In this document: positions 35,700-47,500 of the stretch, one piece after another | Position numbering within the stretch: position 1 is the stretch's first letter | Layout of the letters: the number at the start of each line of letters is the position of its first letter | Source: Opimibacter sp041746735 | GTDB lineage: Bacteria > Bacteroidota > Bacteroidia > Chitinophagales > Saprospiraceae | DNA length: 64,000 nt | NCBI GenBank assembly: GCA_041746735.1 | Contig: JBGTGP010000036.1 | Span: forward strand, 1-64,000 | Direction of reading: 5' to 3' | Made by a program: the position numbers and the translations under genes | The notes under the pieces: generated by a model | What the model saw: only the letters and a program-made list of their open reading frames with translations | Told to the model about the DNA's origin: nothing | Databases searched by the model: none

Positions 35700-37316
35700 A
35701 TGGCTATAACAAAAAGAAACATTGAACTCCTTCAGGATAAGCGGAAAACGAAGGTCACGGCCTTTACACGAGAGGAGCGTGAGACGTTGGGTATCAAGGG
35801 ATTATTACCGTATGCAGTCTCCAGTCAGATGGAGCAGGTCCAGCGCACCATGGTCAATCTGCAACGAAAGGAGTCGGACATCGAGCGATATATCTTCTTG
35901 TCGGCCTTGCAGGAACGAAATGAGCGACTTTTTTTTCGCACGGTGGTCGAGCATATCGAAGAAATCATGCCGCTCATTTATACCCCAACTGTAGGTCAGG
36001 CCTGTAAGGAGTTTTCACACATCTTTCGTCATACGCAGGGTTTTTACATCACACCGGACGACCGGGGCTCGATCGAACAGATGTTGGACAACTGGCCGGA
36101 GAAGGATGTTCGGGTTATAGTGATGACCGACGGTCAGCGCATTCTGGGCCTTGGGGATCTCGGTGCCAACGGGATGGGAATTCCGATTGGCAAACTAGCC
36201 TTGTATTGTGCTTGTGCAGGAATTCATCCGGAGCAGTGTATGCCCGTAATGCTCGATGTTGGGACCAACAATCTAGAGTTGCTTTCCGATCCGCTCTATA
36301 TTGGATACCCTCACCGGCGGCTGGAAGGTGTTGCGTATGAAAGTCTCATGGATGAATTTATCCTTGCTGTGCAGAAAAAGTTTCCTTCTGCGCTGATACA
36401 GTTTGAAGATTTTATTACGCCTCATGCGTATGGTTTCCTCCATACCTATCAGAACAAAGTGTTGTGCTTCAATGATGATATACAGGGCACGGCTGCTGTT
36501 GTACTGGCTGGGGTGTATGCTTCAGGACGCATTACCGGTCATGCCTACAAGGATCTCCGGATCATGTTTTTAGGTGCTGGTTCAGCCGGTACGGGTATCG
36601 CAGATCTGATGGTCAGGGCTTTTCAAGCCGAAGGATTGAGCCGGGAAGAGGCGTATCGCAGACTCTGGTTTGTCGATGGCAGAGGACTCGTTGTCGCCAA
36701 CCGACTGCCGGACCTGGCAGATCACAAAATTCCGTTTGCCCATGATTTTCCTCATTTGCAATTCCCGGATGCCCTTGATGCCATCCGTCCGCATATCCTG
36801 ATCGGAGCTACGGCCGCACCGGATACTTTTACCAGGGCGACGATTGAGAAAATGAGTACAATCAATGAACGTCCCGTCATCTTTGCCCTGTCTAATCCGA
36901 CAAGCAAGGCAGAATGTACTGCGGAGCAAGCTTATACCTGGAGCAATGGCAAAGCTGTTTTTGCCAGCGGCAGTCCGTTCGGGGAGGTGACATTTAAGGG
37001 ACAGCTTTTCAGATCCGGACAAGGCAATAACGCCTACATATTTCCGGGAGTTGGATTAGGTGCCATCCTGTCAAAAGCTCGCTGCATTCGGGATGATATT
37101 TTCCTCACCGCTGCGCGCACTCTCGCCAGTATCGTCAGTCAGGACAACATTGATCATGGTGCACTTTATCCACAATTGAGAGAAATACGTCGTGTATCAC
37201 TCGAAATTGCGGTCGCGGTAGCAGATAAGATATTTAAAGACGGACTGGCCAGAACTGATAGACCCACAGACCTGAGAAAGAGCATCGAGACCTACATGTA
37301 TGATCCCAGGTATTGA
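35700..37316 (+). CDS. maeA: NAD-dependent malic enzyme
   Basis: 538 residues, the size of the large bacterial/eukaryotic-type malic enzyme. The N-terminal domain carries YTPTVGQAC, the tyrosine-containing substrate segment. VMTDGQRILGLGDLGANGMG includes conserved dinucleotide and metal-site residues. The FNDDIQGTAAVVLAG block marks the metal-binding aspartates, and LGAGSAGTGIADL is the second nucleotide-binding loop. It oxidatively decarboxylates malate to pyruvate and CO2 in the cytoplasm. NAD preference is inferred from the subfamily. Monocistronic by spacing. Confidence 0.95.
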   Translation: MAITKRNIELLQDKRKTKVTAFTREERETLGIKGLLPYAVSSQMEQVQRTMVNLQRKESDIERYIFLSALQERNERLFFRTVVEHIEEIMPLIYTPTVGQACKEFSHIFRHTQGFYITPDDRGSIEQMLDNWPEKDVRVIVMTDGQRILGLGDLGANGMGIPIGKLALYCACAGIHPEQCMPVMLDVGTNNLELLSDPLYIGYPHRRLEGVAYESLMDEFILAVQKKFPSALIQFEDFITPHAYGFLHTYQNKVLCFNDDIQGTAAVVLAGVYASGRITGHAYKDLRIMFLGAGSAGTGIADLMVRAFQAEGLSREEAYRRLWFVDGRGLVVANRLPDLADHKIPFAHDFPHLQFPDALDAIRPHILIGATAAPDTFTRATIEKMSTINERPVIFALSNPTSKAECTAEQAYTWSNGKAVFASGSPFGEVTFKGQLFRSGQGNNAYIFPGVGLGAILSKARCIRDDIFLTAARTLASIVSQDNIDHGALYPQLREIRRVSLEIAVAVADKIFKDGLARTDRPTDLRKSIETYMYDPRY

Positions 37317-37496
37317 TGCAGCACAATAGACAGGGTGAACAATACACCCTCCAGACTTCTACGATCCTGGCAGAAATTCCCTAAGTTCATTCGAGCGTTG
37401 TATTCAAGAAAGTCGCTCACCCGGAATGTTCGTACGCGCACCAGGCATTACCTTTCCTGCCGCAATTCGATCCAACACGTATTGCCCGTCTCCACT

Positions 37497-38015
37497 ATGA
37501 TGATTTTGCAAACATCCCGTCTGCTGATACGCGAGTTTGATGTGCGGGACGCCGGGTTTATTTTTCAGCTGTGCAATGAACCTGACTGGTTGCGGTATAT
37601 CGGGAACCGGAAAATTTATTCATTGACGGATGCTGAAGTGTACATTGAAAATTATTTGAGGAAAAGCTACCGGGATTTGGGATTTGGGTTTTGGATGGTG
37701 ATGACGAAGGATGACCGCAGACCTGTCGGCATGTGTGGTCTGACTCAGCGTGTGTTTCTGGATCACCCGGATCTGGGCTTTGCCGTACTTCAGGCCTCTA
37801 CAGGGAAGGGATTTGCCGCTGAAGCTGCCAGGGGAGTTATTGGGTATGCCCGTGATCATCTGAGGATTCCGGTGCTGTTGGCCTATACCGTCCCGGACAA
37901 TAGTAGATCAGTAAGATTGCTCCATGCACTTGGTTTCAGACCGGATGGTCTGATCACCATAGACGACGAACCCTTATCCTTGTTCAGATTGGATGCAACA
38001 ATGCCCCTGACCTGA
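37497..38015 (+). CDS. GNAT-family N-acetyltransferase
   Basis: 172 residues from ATG 37497 (MMILQTSRLLIREFDVRDA, the usual RimJ-like start). The frame is open to 37335, but those 54 residues are arginine-rich and without family similarity. The acetyl-CoA-binding loop is represented by 'LQASTGKGFAAEAARGVIGY' near 100-120, followed by NSRSVRLLHALGF. Related to RimJ/RimL-type acetyltransferases; the acceptor (ribosomal protein or small molecule) is unknown. Confidence 0.88.
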   Translation: MMILQTSRLLIREFDVRDAGFIFQLCNEPDWLRYIGNRKIYSLTDAEVYIENYLRKSYRDLGFGFWMVMTKDDRRPVGMCGLTQRVFLDHPDLGFAVLQASTGKGFAAEAARGVIGYARDHLRIPVLLAYTVPDNSRSVRLLHALGFRPDGLITIDDEPLSLFRLDATMPLT

Positions 38016-38105
38016 CCTCGCGGAAGGTCCTCCTTTTTCCTTTATCTTGCAGACCCGTTTTGTTTCAGCGCACCACGGTTTTTCAGAACTTAATCTCTAC
38101 ACGTC

Positions 38106-41100
38106 ATGTGTTTTATTCTTTTTTTGGCTGTTTGTCATTTGACCAGCCTGAATAGTCAAGCCCAGAATGAAGCGAGGCTGCTTCGTTTTCCGGCCATTTC
38201 CTCCGATGCCATTGTTTTTTCCTATGCCGGTGATTTGTACACAGTACCTCGCACCGGTGGTATAGCCCGCAAACTCACTGCCGATATCGGGAATGAGCTC
38301 TTTCCCCGGTTTTCGCCGGACGGCCGTACACTGGCTTTTACTGGACAATACGACGGAAATACCGAAGTCTATACTATGCCGGCAGAAGGCGGAATTCCGG
38401 TCCGTCTCACCTACACGGCCACCCTCGGCCGGGATGACCTCAGCGACCGGATGGGACCCAACAATATCGTCATGACCTGGAAAAATGATAATTCAGGTAT
38501 CGTGTACCGCAGCCGGAAAACCTCTTTCAATGACTTCAAGGGCCGCCTTTTTCTGGCGCCCGTGTCAGGCGGTCAGTCAGCGGAATTGCCTTTTAGCGTC
38601 GGAGGCTGGTGTTCCTATTCACCGGACAATACAAAGATGGCGATGAACCAGGTTTTCCGGGAGTTTAGGACATGGAAATACTACCAGGGCGGCATGGCAG
38701 ATGATGTGTACATCTATGATTTCGCCGCCGGCACTATGGACAATATTACCAACCACCCGGCACAGGATATCTTTCCAATGTGGTATGGAGATAAGATATA
38801 CTTCTGCAGTGATCGTGACCGGACGATGAACCTCTTTGAATACACCATCTCCACTCGCCAAACCCGCAAGGTCACCCAGTACACGGAGTATGATATTAAG
38901 TTTCCCTCACTGGGTGGGGATGCGATAGTTTATGAAAACGGTGGATATATCCATGTCTATGATCTGAGGACCGGCACCACTTCTCAGATCAGTATTCGGA
39001 TCGCAGATGATGCGGTCATCGGCCGCAATGAAATGATTGATGCTGCTGCCTTTATTGCACCAGGTGATTTCGCGCTGGGGCCTGATGGTAATCGACTGGC
39101 ACTCGCTGGCCGTGGCGACATCTGGACCGTACCGGCAAAAGAGGGCATTACCCGCAATCTGTCCAGATCGCCCGGAAGCCAGGAGCGTTCGGTCGAATGG
39201 TCTCCTGATGGACGCTACCTGGCCTTTATCAGCGACATGACCGGCGAAGATGAAATCTATATCCAGAAGCAGGATGGAAGCGAACCCCCTGTTCAACTGA
39301 CCCGCGGTGCCGATACCTACAAGTATTATTTGCGTTGGTCCCCGGACAGCCGAAAACTGGTGTGGTCAGATAAAAAGCTTCGACTTCAGTACATTGATAC
39401 GGAGACGAAGCAAGTCACATTGATCGACCAAGCCCGCGCCTGGGAGCATCAGGGCGCTGATTGGTCACCGGATAGTAAGTGGATCGCTTACACCCGGGTG
39501 GATGACGATTTTCGTAACAAAGTCTTCCTGTATGAATTGGCCTCAGGCAAATCTCACCAGGTGACGGACAACCTGTACCAAGCTGGCGGTGCTGTTTTCA
39601 GCCCGGATGGGAAGTATCTCTTTTTTGTATCCGATCGTGATTTTAGTCCTACCTATAGCCGGACCGAGTGGAATCATAGTTACTCAGATCTCGCCAGAAT
39701 TTATTTTGTGACATTAGCTAAATCAACGCCATCTCCACTGGCACCGAAAAATGATGAAGTGCAGATCCAGTCCGACGGTGCTGCAGATAAAGCCGATAGC
39801 GAGAAAGATAGCAAGAGCAAAACCGACAAAGACAAAGCAACTGATGCAAAAGCAAAGGAAACACCGGCAACAGAAACCAAGGGAGTAAAGACCGTGGTCG
39901 ATATCGCGGACATTCAAAGCCGGGTAGTGGCATTGCCGGTGGCACCGGGAAATTATTTTGTCCTGAGGCCTGTCGATGATGCGGTGTACTATCTGACGAA
40001 TTCTACCAAATCACCCAAAGCTATCCTCAAGGTGTATAATCTCAAGGATAAAAAGGAAACGGAGATCGGAGAGTTTAGCCGGTATACCCTTTCGGCCGAC
40101 CGGAAGAAGATGTTGCTGGAGAAGGATCGGGCGTATGCGATCGTAGACCTGCCGAAAGACAAGGTGACGATGGATAAAAAAGTGGATCTCTCCGGTATGA
40201 AAATGACGGTAGACCGTAAGAAGGAATGGGAGCAGATCTTTCATGCATCATGGCGTCAGATGCGGGATTTCTTCTATGACCCGGACATGCATGGTGTGAA
40301 TTGGGAGGCCATGAAACAGAAATATGCTTCGCTGCTTCCGCATGTAAATCATCGGCATGATCTGAGCTATCTCATTGGAGAAATGATCGGAGAATTGAGT
40401 GTAGGACATGCCTATGTCGGAGGTGGTGATGCACCAAAAGCAGAGCGAATCCAGACCGGACTCCTTGGCGCTCAGATCAGTCGTGATCCTTCCGGGTATT
40501 TCCGGATTGACAAGATTCTGAAAGGAGAAAACTGGACAGCTTCAACACGCTCTCCTCTTACCGAAGTAGGTGTGAATGTGGCTCAGGGTGACTTTATCAT
40601 CGAAGTCAACGGGATCAGCGCACAGTCCGTGACTGATGTTTACCAGCTCCTGCTCAACATGGCCGGGAAGACCACCGAACTGACTGTCAATGGGAAGCCC
40701 GACAAAACAGGAAGCCGCAAAACACTGGTGGTCCCCACCGCTGACGAATCGAGTTTGTACTATCTCGATTGGGTCCGCACAAACATGGAGTATGTCGCCT
40801 CCAAAACGAACGGCGAGGTGGGCTATCTCCACATACCGGATATGGGATCAGGTGGATTGAACGAGTTTGTAAAATATTTCTATCCCCAGTTGCAAAAGAA
40901 AGCCCTGATCATTGATGATCGTGGTAATGGGGGTGGTAATGTATCTCCTCATATCATTGAGCGACTCAATAGGGAGGTTATATTTTTTGATCTTCCTCGT
41001 AATGTTACGATACCGTCAACGGACCCGGAGGTGGCATTGGGCCCTAAAGTCCTTCTGATCGATCAGTATTCGGCATCAGATGGAGATATTTTTCCATATC

Positions 41101-41414
41101 GTTTCAGAAAATTGGGATTGGGCAAGATCATTGGCCGTCGTTCCTGGGGAGGTGTAGTCGGTATCCGAGGATCTCTTCCATTTGTGGATGGAGGAACGCT
41201 CAACCGACCTGAGTTTGCCGGCTATGATACAGATGGCAAAACATGGCCCATGGAGGGGTATGGCGTAGATCCGGATATCGTCGTCATCAATAATCCGGCC
41301 GATGAGTTCAACGGAAAGGATGATCAACTGGACAAAGCCATCGAAGTCATTCTGGAAGAATTAAAAGACAGAAAAGACATCCCGGCTCCGCCACCGTATC
41401 CAAGGAGGAATTGA
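38106..41414 (+). CDS. Tricorn-like S41 serine protease
   Basis: 1102 residues with a signal peptide (about 1-19, NSQAQ). The first 500 residues are WD40/TolB-like beta-propeller blades (repeated 'SPDGRTLAFTG', 'SPDSRKLVWS'). A charged lysine/aspartate/glutamate-rich linker spans about 560-600. A PDZ domain lies near 775-870, followed by the S41 peptidase domain. The catalytic serine is probably S991 in YSASDGD, with a GRRSWGGVVGI segment after it. The plan matches the tricorn core protease, but the signal peptide places it in the periplasm. It probably degrades peptides. A terminator follows. Confidence 0.92.
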   Translation: MCFILFLAVCHLTSLNSQAQNEARLLRFPAISSDAIVFSYAGDLYTVPRTGGIARKLTADIGNELFPRFSPDGRTLAFTGQYDGNTEVYTMPAEGGIPVRLTYTATLGRDDLSDRMGPNNIVMTWKNDNSGIVYRSRKTSFNDFKGRLFLAPVSGGQSAELPFSVGGWCSYSPDNTKMAMNQVFREFRTWKYYQGGMADDVYIYDFAAGTMDNITNHPAQDIFPMWYGDKIYFCSDRDRTMNLFEYTISTRQTRKVTQYTEYDIKFPSLGGDAIVYENGGYIHVYDLRTGTTSQISIRIADDAVIGRNEMIDAAAFIAPGDFALGPDGNRLALAGRGDIWTVPAKEGITRNLSRSPGSQERSVEWSPDGRYLAFISDMTGEDEIYIQKQDGSEPPVQLTRGADTYKYYLRWSPDSRKLVWSDKKLRLQYIDTETKQVTLIDQARAWEHQGADWSPDSKWIAYTRVDDDFRNKVFLYELASGKSHQVTDNLYQAGGAVFSPDGKYLFFVSDRDFSPTYSRTEWNHSYSDLARIYFVTLAKSTPSPLAPKNDEVQIQSDGAADKADSEKDSKSKTDKDKATDAKAKETPATETKGVKTVVDIADIQSRVVALPVAPGNYFVLRPVDDAVYYLTNSTKSPKAILKVYNLKDKKETEIGEFSRYTLSADRKKMLLEKDRAYAIVDLPKDKVTMDKKVDLSGMKMTVDRKKEWEQIFHASWRQMRDFFYDPDMHGVNWEAMKQKYASLLPHVNHRHDLSYLIGEMIGELSVGHAYVGGGDAPKAERIQTGLLGAQISRDPSGYFRIDKILKGENWTASTRSPLTEVGVNVAQGDFIIEVNGISAQSVTDVYQLLLNMAGKTTELTVNGKPDKTGSRKTLVVPTADESSLYYLDWVRTNMEYVASKTNGEVGYLHIPDMGSGGLNEFVKYFYPQLQKKALIIDDRGNGGGNVSPHIIERLNREVIFFDLPRNVTIPSTDPEVALGPKVLLIDQYSASDGDIFPYRFRKLGLGKIIGRRSWGGVVGIRGSLPFVDGGTLNRPEFAGYDTDGKTWPMEGYGVDPDIVVINNPADEFNGKDDQLDKAIEVILEELKDRKDIPAPPPYPRRN

Positions 41415-41423
41415 TATAGTATA

Positions 41424-41458
41424 AAAAAAGGGCTCCCCAACAGGAGCCCCTTTTTTTA
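41424..41458. terminator. Bidirectional rho-independent terminator
   Basis: Stem GGGCTCC (41430-41436) and GGAGCCC (41443-41449), loop CCAACA, with an A run before and a T run after. It lies between the converging Tricorn-like (forward) and SprB-repeat (reverse) genes. Confidence 0.92.
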
Positions 41459-41476
41459 TACCTGAATAATCGGTCT

Positions 41477-44323
41477 TTATCGCATGATCACGACCGGTTG
41501 AATAAAGTGTTTCGAACCGGATATACATCGTAACGTATAAAATCCGGGTGTGAAGGTGCTGAGATCCAGGATCCTCATATTGGTCCAGTGGTGCATCTGA
41601 CGTCCATCCGCAGTGAAGAGGGATACGACAAACGAGTTGACATCTTCGATTTCTATGGTCAGTTTGTCAGAGACCGGATTGGGATATATCCGCACCTGAA
41701 GGGTATAGGGGTCCGTAATATTCACCGTTTCGTCCCGCACAATGATCGAATCAAATACGATGAAACATCCCTGGGCATCTGACACAATCACCCCATAGGG
41801 GCCTGCTTCCAGATCCGTCAGATCCTCCTCATCACTGATCACATTACCGGCAAGTGTCCAGCTATAGGTATATGGCGGCGTCCCTCCGGTGACGGTGATG
41901 GAAATCGCACCAGCGGTACTATCGGTTACATGTGTGATATCATCAATGACTAATTCAAGTGCCTCAGGTGATGTCAGATTAAAACTAAGTGTGTCTGAAC
42001 ATTCTTTCAACTCATCGGTCAGAATCAGATCGTAGGTTCCGGCACACAAGTCCAAAATTTCTGGTGTAGTATCGCCAGTACTCCACAAATACGAAATGGA
42101 TAATGCCGTATCCGTGACAACGGAAATACTGCCATCACAGATCCCAAAACATGAAGCCTCTATGATCGTGACATCTGCTATATCGATACACACATAGGCA
42201 AAGATCTCCACATTCTGAAGGACAGCACAATCATTGGCATCTAACACGAGTACCGTATAAATGCCTGGTTCCAGATCCATGATCAGCGAATCAGTACTGC
42301 TGATATTCCACAGATAGGTATAGGGTGGGGTACCACCGGATGGGATGGCCCAGGCTGTACCATCATTTGCTCCAGGGCCTGTTTCATTCGTTGAACCAAT
42401 GTCCACGATGAGTGCCCCAGGTTCACCTACGGTGTACGACCCTGTTGCTACACAACCTGTATCATCTGTAACCGTGACATCATAGTCACCCGCACATACA
42501 AATTCCAATGTGTCGGATGTAGCTCCATTGCTCCAGACAAACGTAGCCGGTTCTAGTCCTGATGTCAGCGAGACGACGATCTGGCCATCACATAACTGAA
42601 AGCAAGTTGCGTCGGTAATGGTCGCGGTAATAGAGCAGTCAATGGTGACAACATCTACTGATGCAGTAGCGCTGCACCCGTTAAAGTCAGTGATGGTGAC
42701 ATCGTAGGTACCAGGCTCGAGTTCCGTGATTTGGGCATCTGTACCTCCATTACTCCAGACGAAGCTATATGGTTCTGTTCCTCCTGTTGGAGCAGCAGAA
42801 GCTGTACCGTCATTCGCACCGGGAGCAGATTCAGGGGTTGAACTGATGTTTACCAAGATCTCATCGGGCTCACCTACCGTAAAGCTTTCGGTGATGACAC
42901 AACCATTATTGTCCGTAATGGTGACATCGTAATCTCCGGCACAGACGTGCAGGGTATCCGTACTACCACCATTGGACCATTCATAGACAAAAGGTGCGCT
43001 TCCACCATTGACGTTTGTAATGATGATGGTTCCGTCACACACACCGAAGCAACTGGCGAAAGTAACCTCCGATTCGAGGAATAGCGCCAGACATTCAGCT
43101 GCTTCCACTGTAACGGTCTCCTCGGCGGTACATCCTGCATCATCCGTGACGGTGACGGTGTAATCACCTGGCACTAGATCGGTGATGGTCGCTGTGGTAC
43201 TGTCATTACTCCACAGGTATGTATAAGGGGCGGTGCCTCCCGTAGCATCTGCAGTAGCGGTCCCATCATTAGCATCAGGGACGGTTTCATTCGTAGCAGA
43301 AGCATTAGCCTCCAACACTTCAGGAGCCGTCAACGTTACACTACCCATGATGGATTCGCTTTGCTGGTCTGTAACGGTCACACCATAGGTCCCCGCACCC
43401 AAACCATTGATCACCGCCGTAGTTTCACCATTACTCCACAGATAAGTATACGGTGCTACTCCTCCGGTGACAATCGCTTCTGCGCTGCCATTGGGCTCGC
43501 ATACGGAAGTGCTATTGACACCCGCTACCTCCAACTCAATCGGGAGGATGAGGGTCAGCCTGTAGACCGTTCCATTTGCCGGAGTCCCCTCAAGGGAATT
43601 TTGAAACAGGGATAAGGATGGTTCGTCGACGGGTCCGGTGAGAAAGTGAGGCCGGATGACAATGTCCTCAGTTTCATTGTAATTGGCGATACCGGCAAAA
43701 GCCCCGTCAGCAAAAATGTAAAACAACTCCGGGTCATCAATAAAATGTTCGCCAAAACGAAATTCGACTACATTACTGCCTTCGTACAACCATAACTGGA
43801 AGTTGACAAACATATTGGTCGTGCCCAGAAAATCAAGCTCTGCATACGAGCCGGCATTCTTCCATTCCAGTTTGAGGATTCTGCCCTCAGGCAGCGTATC
43901 AACCCGGTAGCTTATCGGAGAGAGAGAAACAAGTCCTGTTTCCGCCCCACGGTCGATAAGGTCCACCTCAAAAGGGAACACAAAGGCATCTACTTCAGGA
44001 TCAGATGTTGCAGAACGCAGGAAGGCCCCTACACCAAAGAACTCCAGCAGATTGATAGTGTCCAGGTTGAGGACAAATGGGAATTCTACCGGAACAAAAT
44101 AGGAAGGATCATCCCAGATCTCACCTTGGTTGACTGAAATGGAATCGGTCAAATCCGTATAGGTATCGGACAAGACTTCCAGCAGATAGTTAAGTCCACC
44201 TGATGATCTCGAAGTGTTGTGTTGTCCGGAAAAAAATGGATTTCCGGATTTGGAGGAGGTCTGGGCTGTTATTATCGTCACCATGACACACCATAAAATG
44301 GGAAGTACGTACAATTTCTTCAT
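41477..44323 (-). CDS. SprB-repeat surface adhesin with T9SS sorting domain
   Basis: 948 residues. A signal peptide (about 1-20, ITAQ) is followed by an N-terminal beta domain (about 40-270). Then come about eight SprB-type repeats, each with a form of 'GGTxPYTYLWSNG' plus 'GxYxVTVTDxxGC' (from about 285 to 850). A type A T9SS domain ends it (VRIYPNPVSDKLTIEI). SprB repeats are known from the gliding adhesin of Flavobacterium johnsoniae, but many proteins carry them without taking part in gliding. The repeats contain paired cysteines. Its neighbour at 44567 is another giant secreted protein on the same strand. An adhesin role is inference. Confidence 0.9.
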   Translation of the reverse strand: MKKLYVLPILWCVMVTIITAQTSSKSGNPFFSGQHNTSRSSGGLNYLLEVLSDTYTDLTDSISVNQGEIWDDPSYFVPVEFPFVLNLDTINLLEFFGVGAFLRSATSDPEVDAFVFPFEVDLIDRGAETGLVSLSPISYRVDTLPEGRILKLEWKNAGSYAELDFLGTTNMFVNFQLWLYEGSNVVEFRFGEHFIDDPELFYIFADGAFAGIANYNETEDIVIRPHFLTGPVDEPSLSLFQNSLEGTPANGTVYRLTLILPIELEVAGVNSTSVCEPNGSAEAIVTGGVAPYTYLWSNGETTAVINGLGAGTYGVTVTDQQSESIMGSVTLTAPEVLEANASATNETVPDANDGTATADATGGTAPYTYLWSNDSTTATITDLVPGDYTVTVTDDAGCTAEETVTVEAAECLALFLESEVTFASCFGVCDGTIIITNVNGGSAPFVYEWSNGGSTDTLHVCAGDYDVTITDNNGCVITESFTVGEPDEILVNISSTPESAPGANDGTASAAPTGGTEPYSFVWSNGGTDAQITELEPGTYDVTITDFNGCSATASVDVVTIDCSITATITDATCFQLCDGQIVVSLTSGLEPATFVWSNGATSDTLEFVCAGDYDVTVTDDTGCVATGSYTVGEPGALIVDIGSTNETGPGANDGTAWAIPSGGTPPYTYLWNISSTDSLIMDLEPGIYTVLVLDANDCAVLQNVEIFAYVCIDIADVTIIEASCFGICDGSISVVTDTALSISYLWSTGDTTPEILDLCAGTYDLILTDELKECSDTLSFNLTSPEALELVIDDITHVTDSTAGAISITVTGGTPPYTYSWTLAGNVISDEEDLTDLEAGPYGVIVSDAQGCFIVFDSIIVRDETVNITDPYTLQVRIYPNPVSDKLTIEIEDVNSFVVSLFTADGRQMHHWTNMRILDLSTFTPGFYTLRCISGSKHFIQPVVIMR

Positions 44324-44566
44324 GCGTTTTCTTTTAGAATTAGTAAAATATGTAAGTAGGACACTCTGTTTTTTCTCTTTCCAGATCGAAATAGAATGGC
44401 AAGTCGGGCAAGGAAATTAAAATTCCTGGACCAACTTACGGTTCAATAAGAGATTTCCCGGAAAGGGAGAATGTATTAGAGGGAAAAATACATGGAAAAG
44501 ATACTTTAAAACCGGGGAATAGGTATGCCCGATACCCGATTTTAAGAAATAATTAGGAATTTAGCC

Positions 44567-47500
44567 TTAACGGATGAGCGTCAGATCACCATATTGTTCA
44601 ATGGACTGTCCACGTTTATTAGTCACCCCGACACGATACAGGTATACACCAGGATTGAGTGCTTCATTTCGGAAGGTTCCATCCCATCCTTCTCCTGCGT
44701 TAATAGGATCTATGGACCTGATAGAGTACACCAATTCACCCCATCGGCTGAAAATTTCAAAGTAGTCGATCATCACCACCGATGGATCCACGTTGGGTCC
44801 GATTCGGTCGTTGATACCATCGCCGTTGGGAGAGAAAATATTGGGGACATAGATCGAACTCTTCAGCAGCACCCGGATTCGCAGTTCATCACTATAGAGG
44901 CAACCCTTGTCGTCGATTCCAAACAAACGTATAATCGCATCTTGTTCCGGGGACACCCAGTTATTGAGTAGCAAGGCATTCAGAATGCTGATATCCCCTG
45001 TCCAGTAAAAACTGTCAGGTACAAAGCTCATCACAGGCTGAACTAAAAGACTGTCACCCACCAGAATAGTTTGATCAGGTCCGAGACTCAGACTTTCTGA
45101 ACTGGCGGCCTGCACGATAAGAGTATACCCTTCGGCGCAATTGAAAGCATCAACGATCTCGATCTGATATGTGCCGATGCCCAGATTTTCTATCCGGTGA
45201 GGGAAGGAGGATACAGGAAGGAGGTTCCCATTGTTAATGGAGATAAAAAACGGTCCATTTCCACCTTGTATCCCCTGTAGGATGATGACGCCATCCTGAT
45301 CACCCGGACAGGTAATATCCAATGCCATCAAATCAGCGATGATTACCTGATACATCGTGATCATCACCGTATGTTCAGCTCTGCATCCAAGGGCATCCAT
45401 AGCTACGAAACTATATGTACCGGGTTGTTGTACGTTGATAAAGTTTTGATATAACGTGTCATTGCCGGATATCCAGAATGAGGTTAACGTTCCTTTCGCA
45501 CCAGTGACCGTAGCCTCCAGACGGAGCGTCTCGCCCGGACAAAAGATGGCCTGGTCCGGTAGACTGCTGATCGCGAGTGTACAATCACAATCTGGTGCAT
45601 CAACCTGCAGCAACGTCGTGCATAGGCCGTTTCCATTGGAAACCGTCAATATAAGGCCAACGCCCACGGTAATCCCGCTAATCTGGTAGCGATTATTGCC
45701 CAATGAAGATAATGTTCCTATACTCACGATTACATCAGAGGCCGTGGTAAAGATTTGGGCCTGCCAACTCAGGAGATCAGGTGCGCATGCCACCATTTGG
45801 ACCTGAACGGCAGGTGTTTCTATGACAGTGAAATCAATTTCAGCAAATGGATCACATCCGGGTACCGGATTGGTCAATGTAAATCGCAGTCTGTACACGC
45901 CGGCATCGGATTGATTTGTTCTGAACTGGCTACCCTGGAGAGTGGCAGGGTTGCTACCTCCAGGTGTAGACGTGATACTCCATGTACCCAGTTCGGTCGT
46001 GATCAAAAATGTATTAAGATCCTGAACTGCATTGCCACTGCAAATGCTGACGACGGGTGTGGACAAGGCTACCGAAGGGCAATTACAATTTTCAATGATC
46101 AGTGGGACACCCAGTGTATCGTTGGTGCAGGGAGGGTTAGCATTGGTCGTCGTATAGAAAACGATATAATTGCCCGGCATCAGGGATGACGGGTTGAAGA
46201 GACTGTTGTTCGTAATGGGATTTGGACCCGGACTTTGGAAGAACCAGTGTCCGGCTGTGGTACCAACCTGCACCAGACCATCCAGATCGATGACCATATC
46301 AGCGGTATCGCAATAGGTGAGTGTAGCGGGATCAAGTATAAAATAGGCCGTACCATCAATGGTGATATCGACATCAGACTGGGCTGAAGGACATGCGCCC
46401 ATCGGATCGGTCGCTGAAAGGGTAAACCGGATGGTCCCGCTGGTGATATCAACGAGTGTTGGCGTGTAGCTTGTATTCTGTGCACCCGGATTGGCAATCA
46501 CGCCACTGCCTGTGGTTTGCCAGGTGACTACTGCATTTGTACCACCGGCAATTCCGTTGAGCAATATTTGGTCCGGAGCACATACGGTAGCATCAGGACC
46601 GGCATCCGCAAATGGCGACCTCAATAAGGTTAGGGTGAAAAAGGCAGTATCGACACAATCGGTCAGAATCACAGACCGGATAAATCGTAAAGAATACACA
46701 CCGGCATCTCCATTTTGAACGTGCAACACAGCACCCAGGAGTGTGGCAGGGTTTCCGCCACCCGGTGTGGTTGCGATCTGCCATGTACCGTTGACGCCGA
46801 TTCCCTGAAATGCACTCAGATCGACCATGCCCTGATCACTGCAGATCTGTGCGCTGGTGACCTGGAGAAGGTCCGGGCAGCTGCAGTCAGGCGCAGGCAA
46901 GGTAAAGTCTGCTGCACAATTGGTAGCACTGACGGTGAGTGAAAAGTTGACGTCGGTATCAAACGGAATATTTTCCAGCCGGAAACTATCTGTCCCGGTG
47001 ACGTGAATGAGCATACCTGCATCAGCAAGGACTATATCTGCCAACGAGGTAAAATAAACATTATAGGTCAGGGCGATATCGTCACAGACGATTTCGTAGA
47101 TGCCCACCGCCGGTACAGGATGGACTATGGCTGAAATGGTATCAGTACTTTGGCAATTGCCCGGATTGCTGGAGAAGACATAATACCAGCTTGCACCATG
47201 TACAGGTTGAAGCATACCCGAAACAGGTTGTTGATTGCTCAGATTAAACCAACCTCCAGTACCGGCAACACCATTGGTCACGGCAGGTGCAAGTGTACTC
47301 AGGTTGAGCATTTCACCGGCACAAAACACCGGATCCGGCAGCGGCGAGAGTATGGCTTCCGGATGGACGGTAAATGAAATAGCGGTCCTGATACTGTAGC
47401 ATCCATCAGCGGTATCCAAGGCTTCAACATAATACGTTGAAGAAATGGCAGCTGGTGGTTGATATGTCAATGTATTTGAAGCGACCGGCACACCGCCGAA

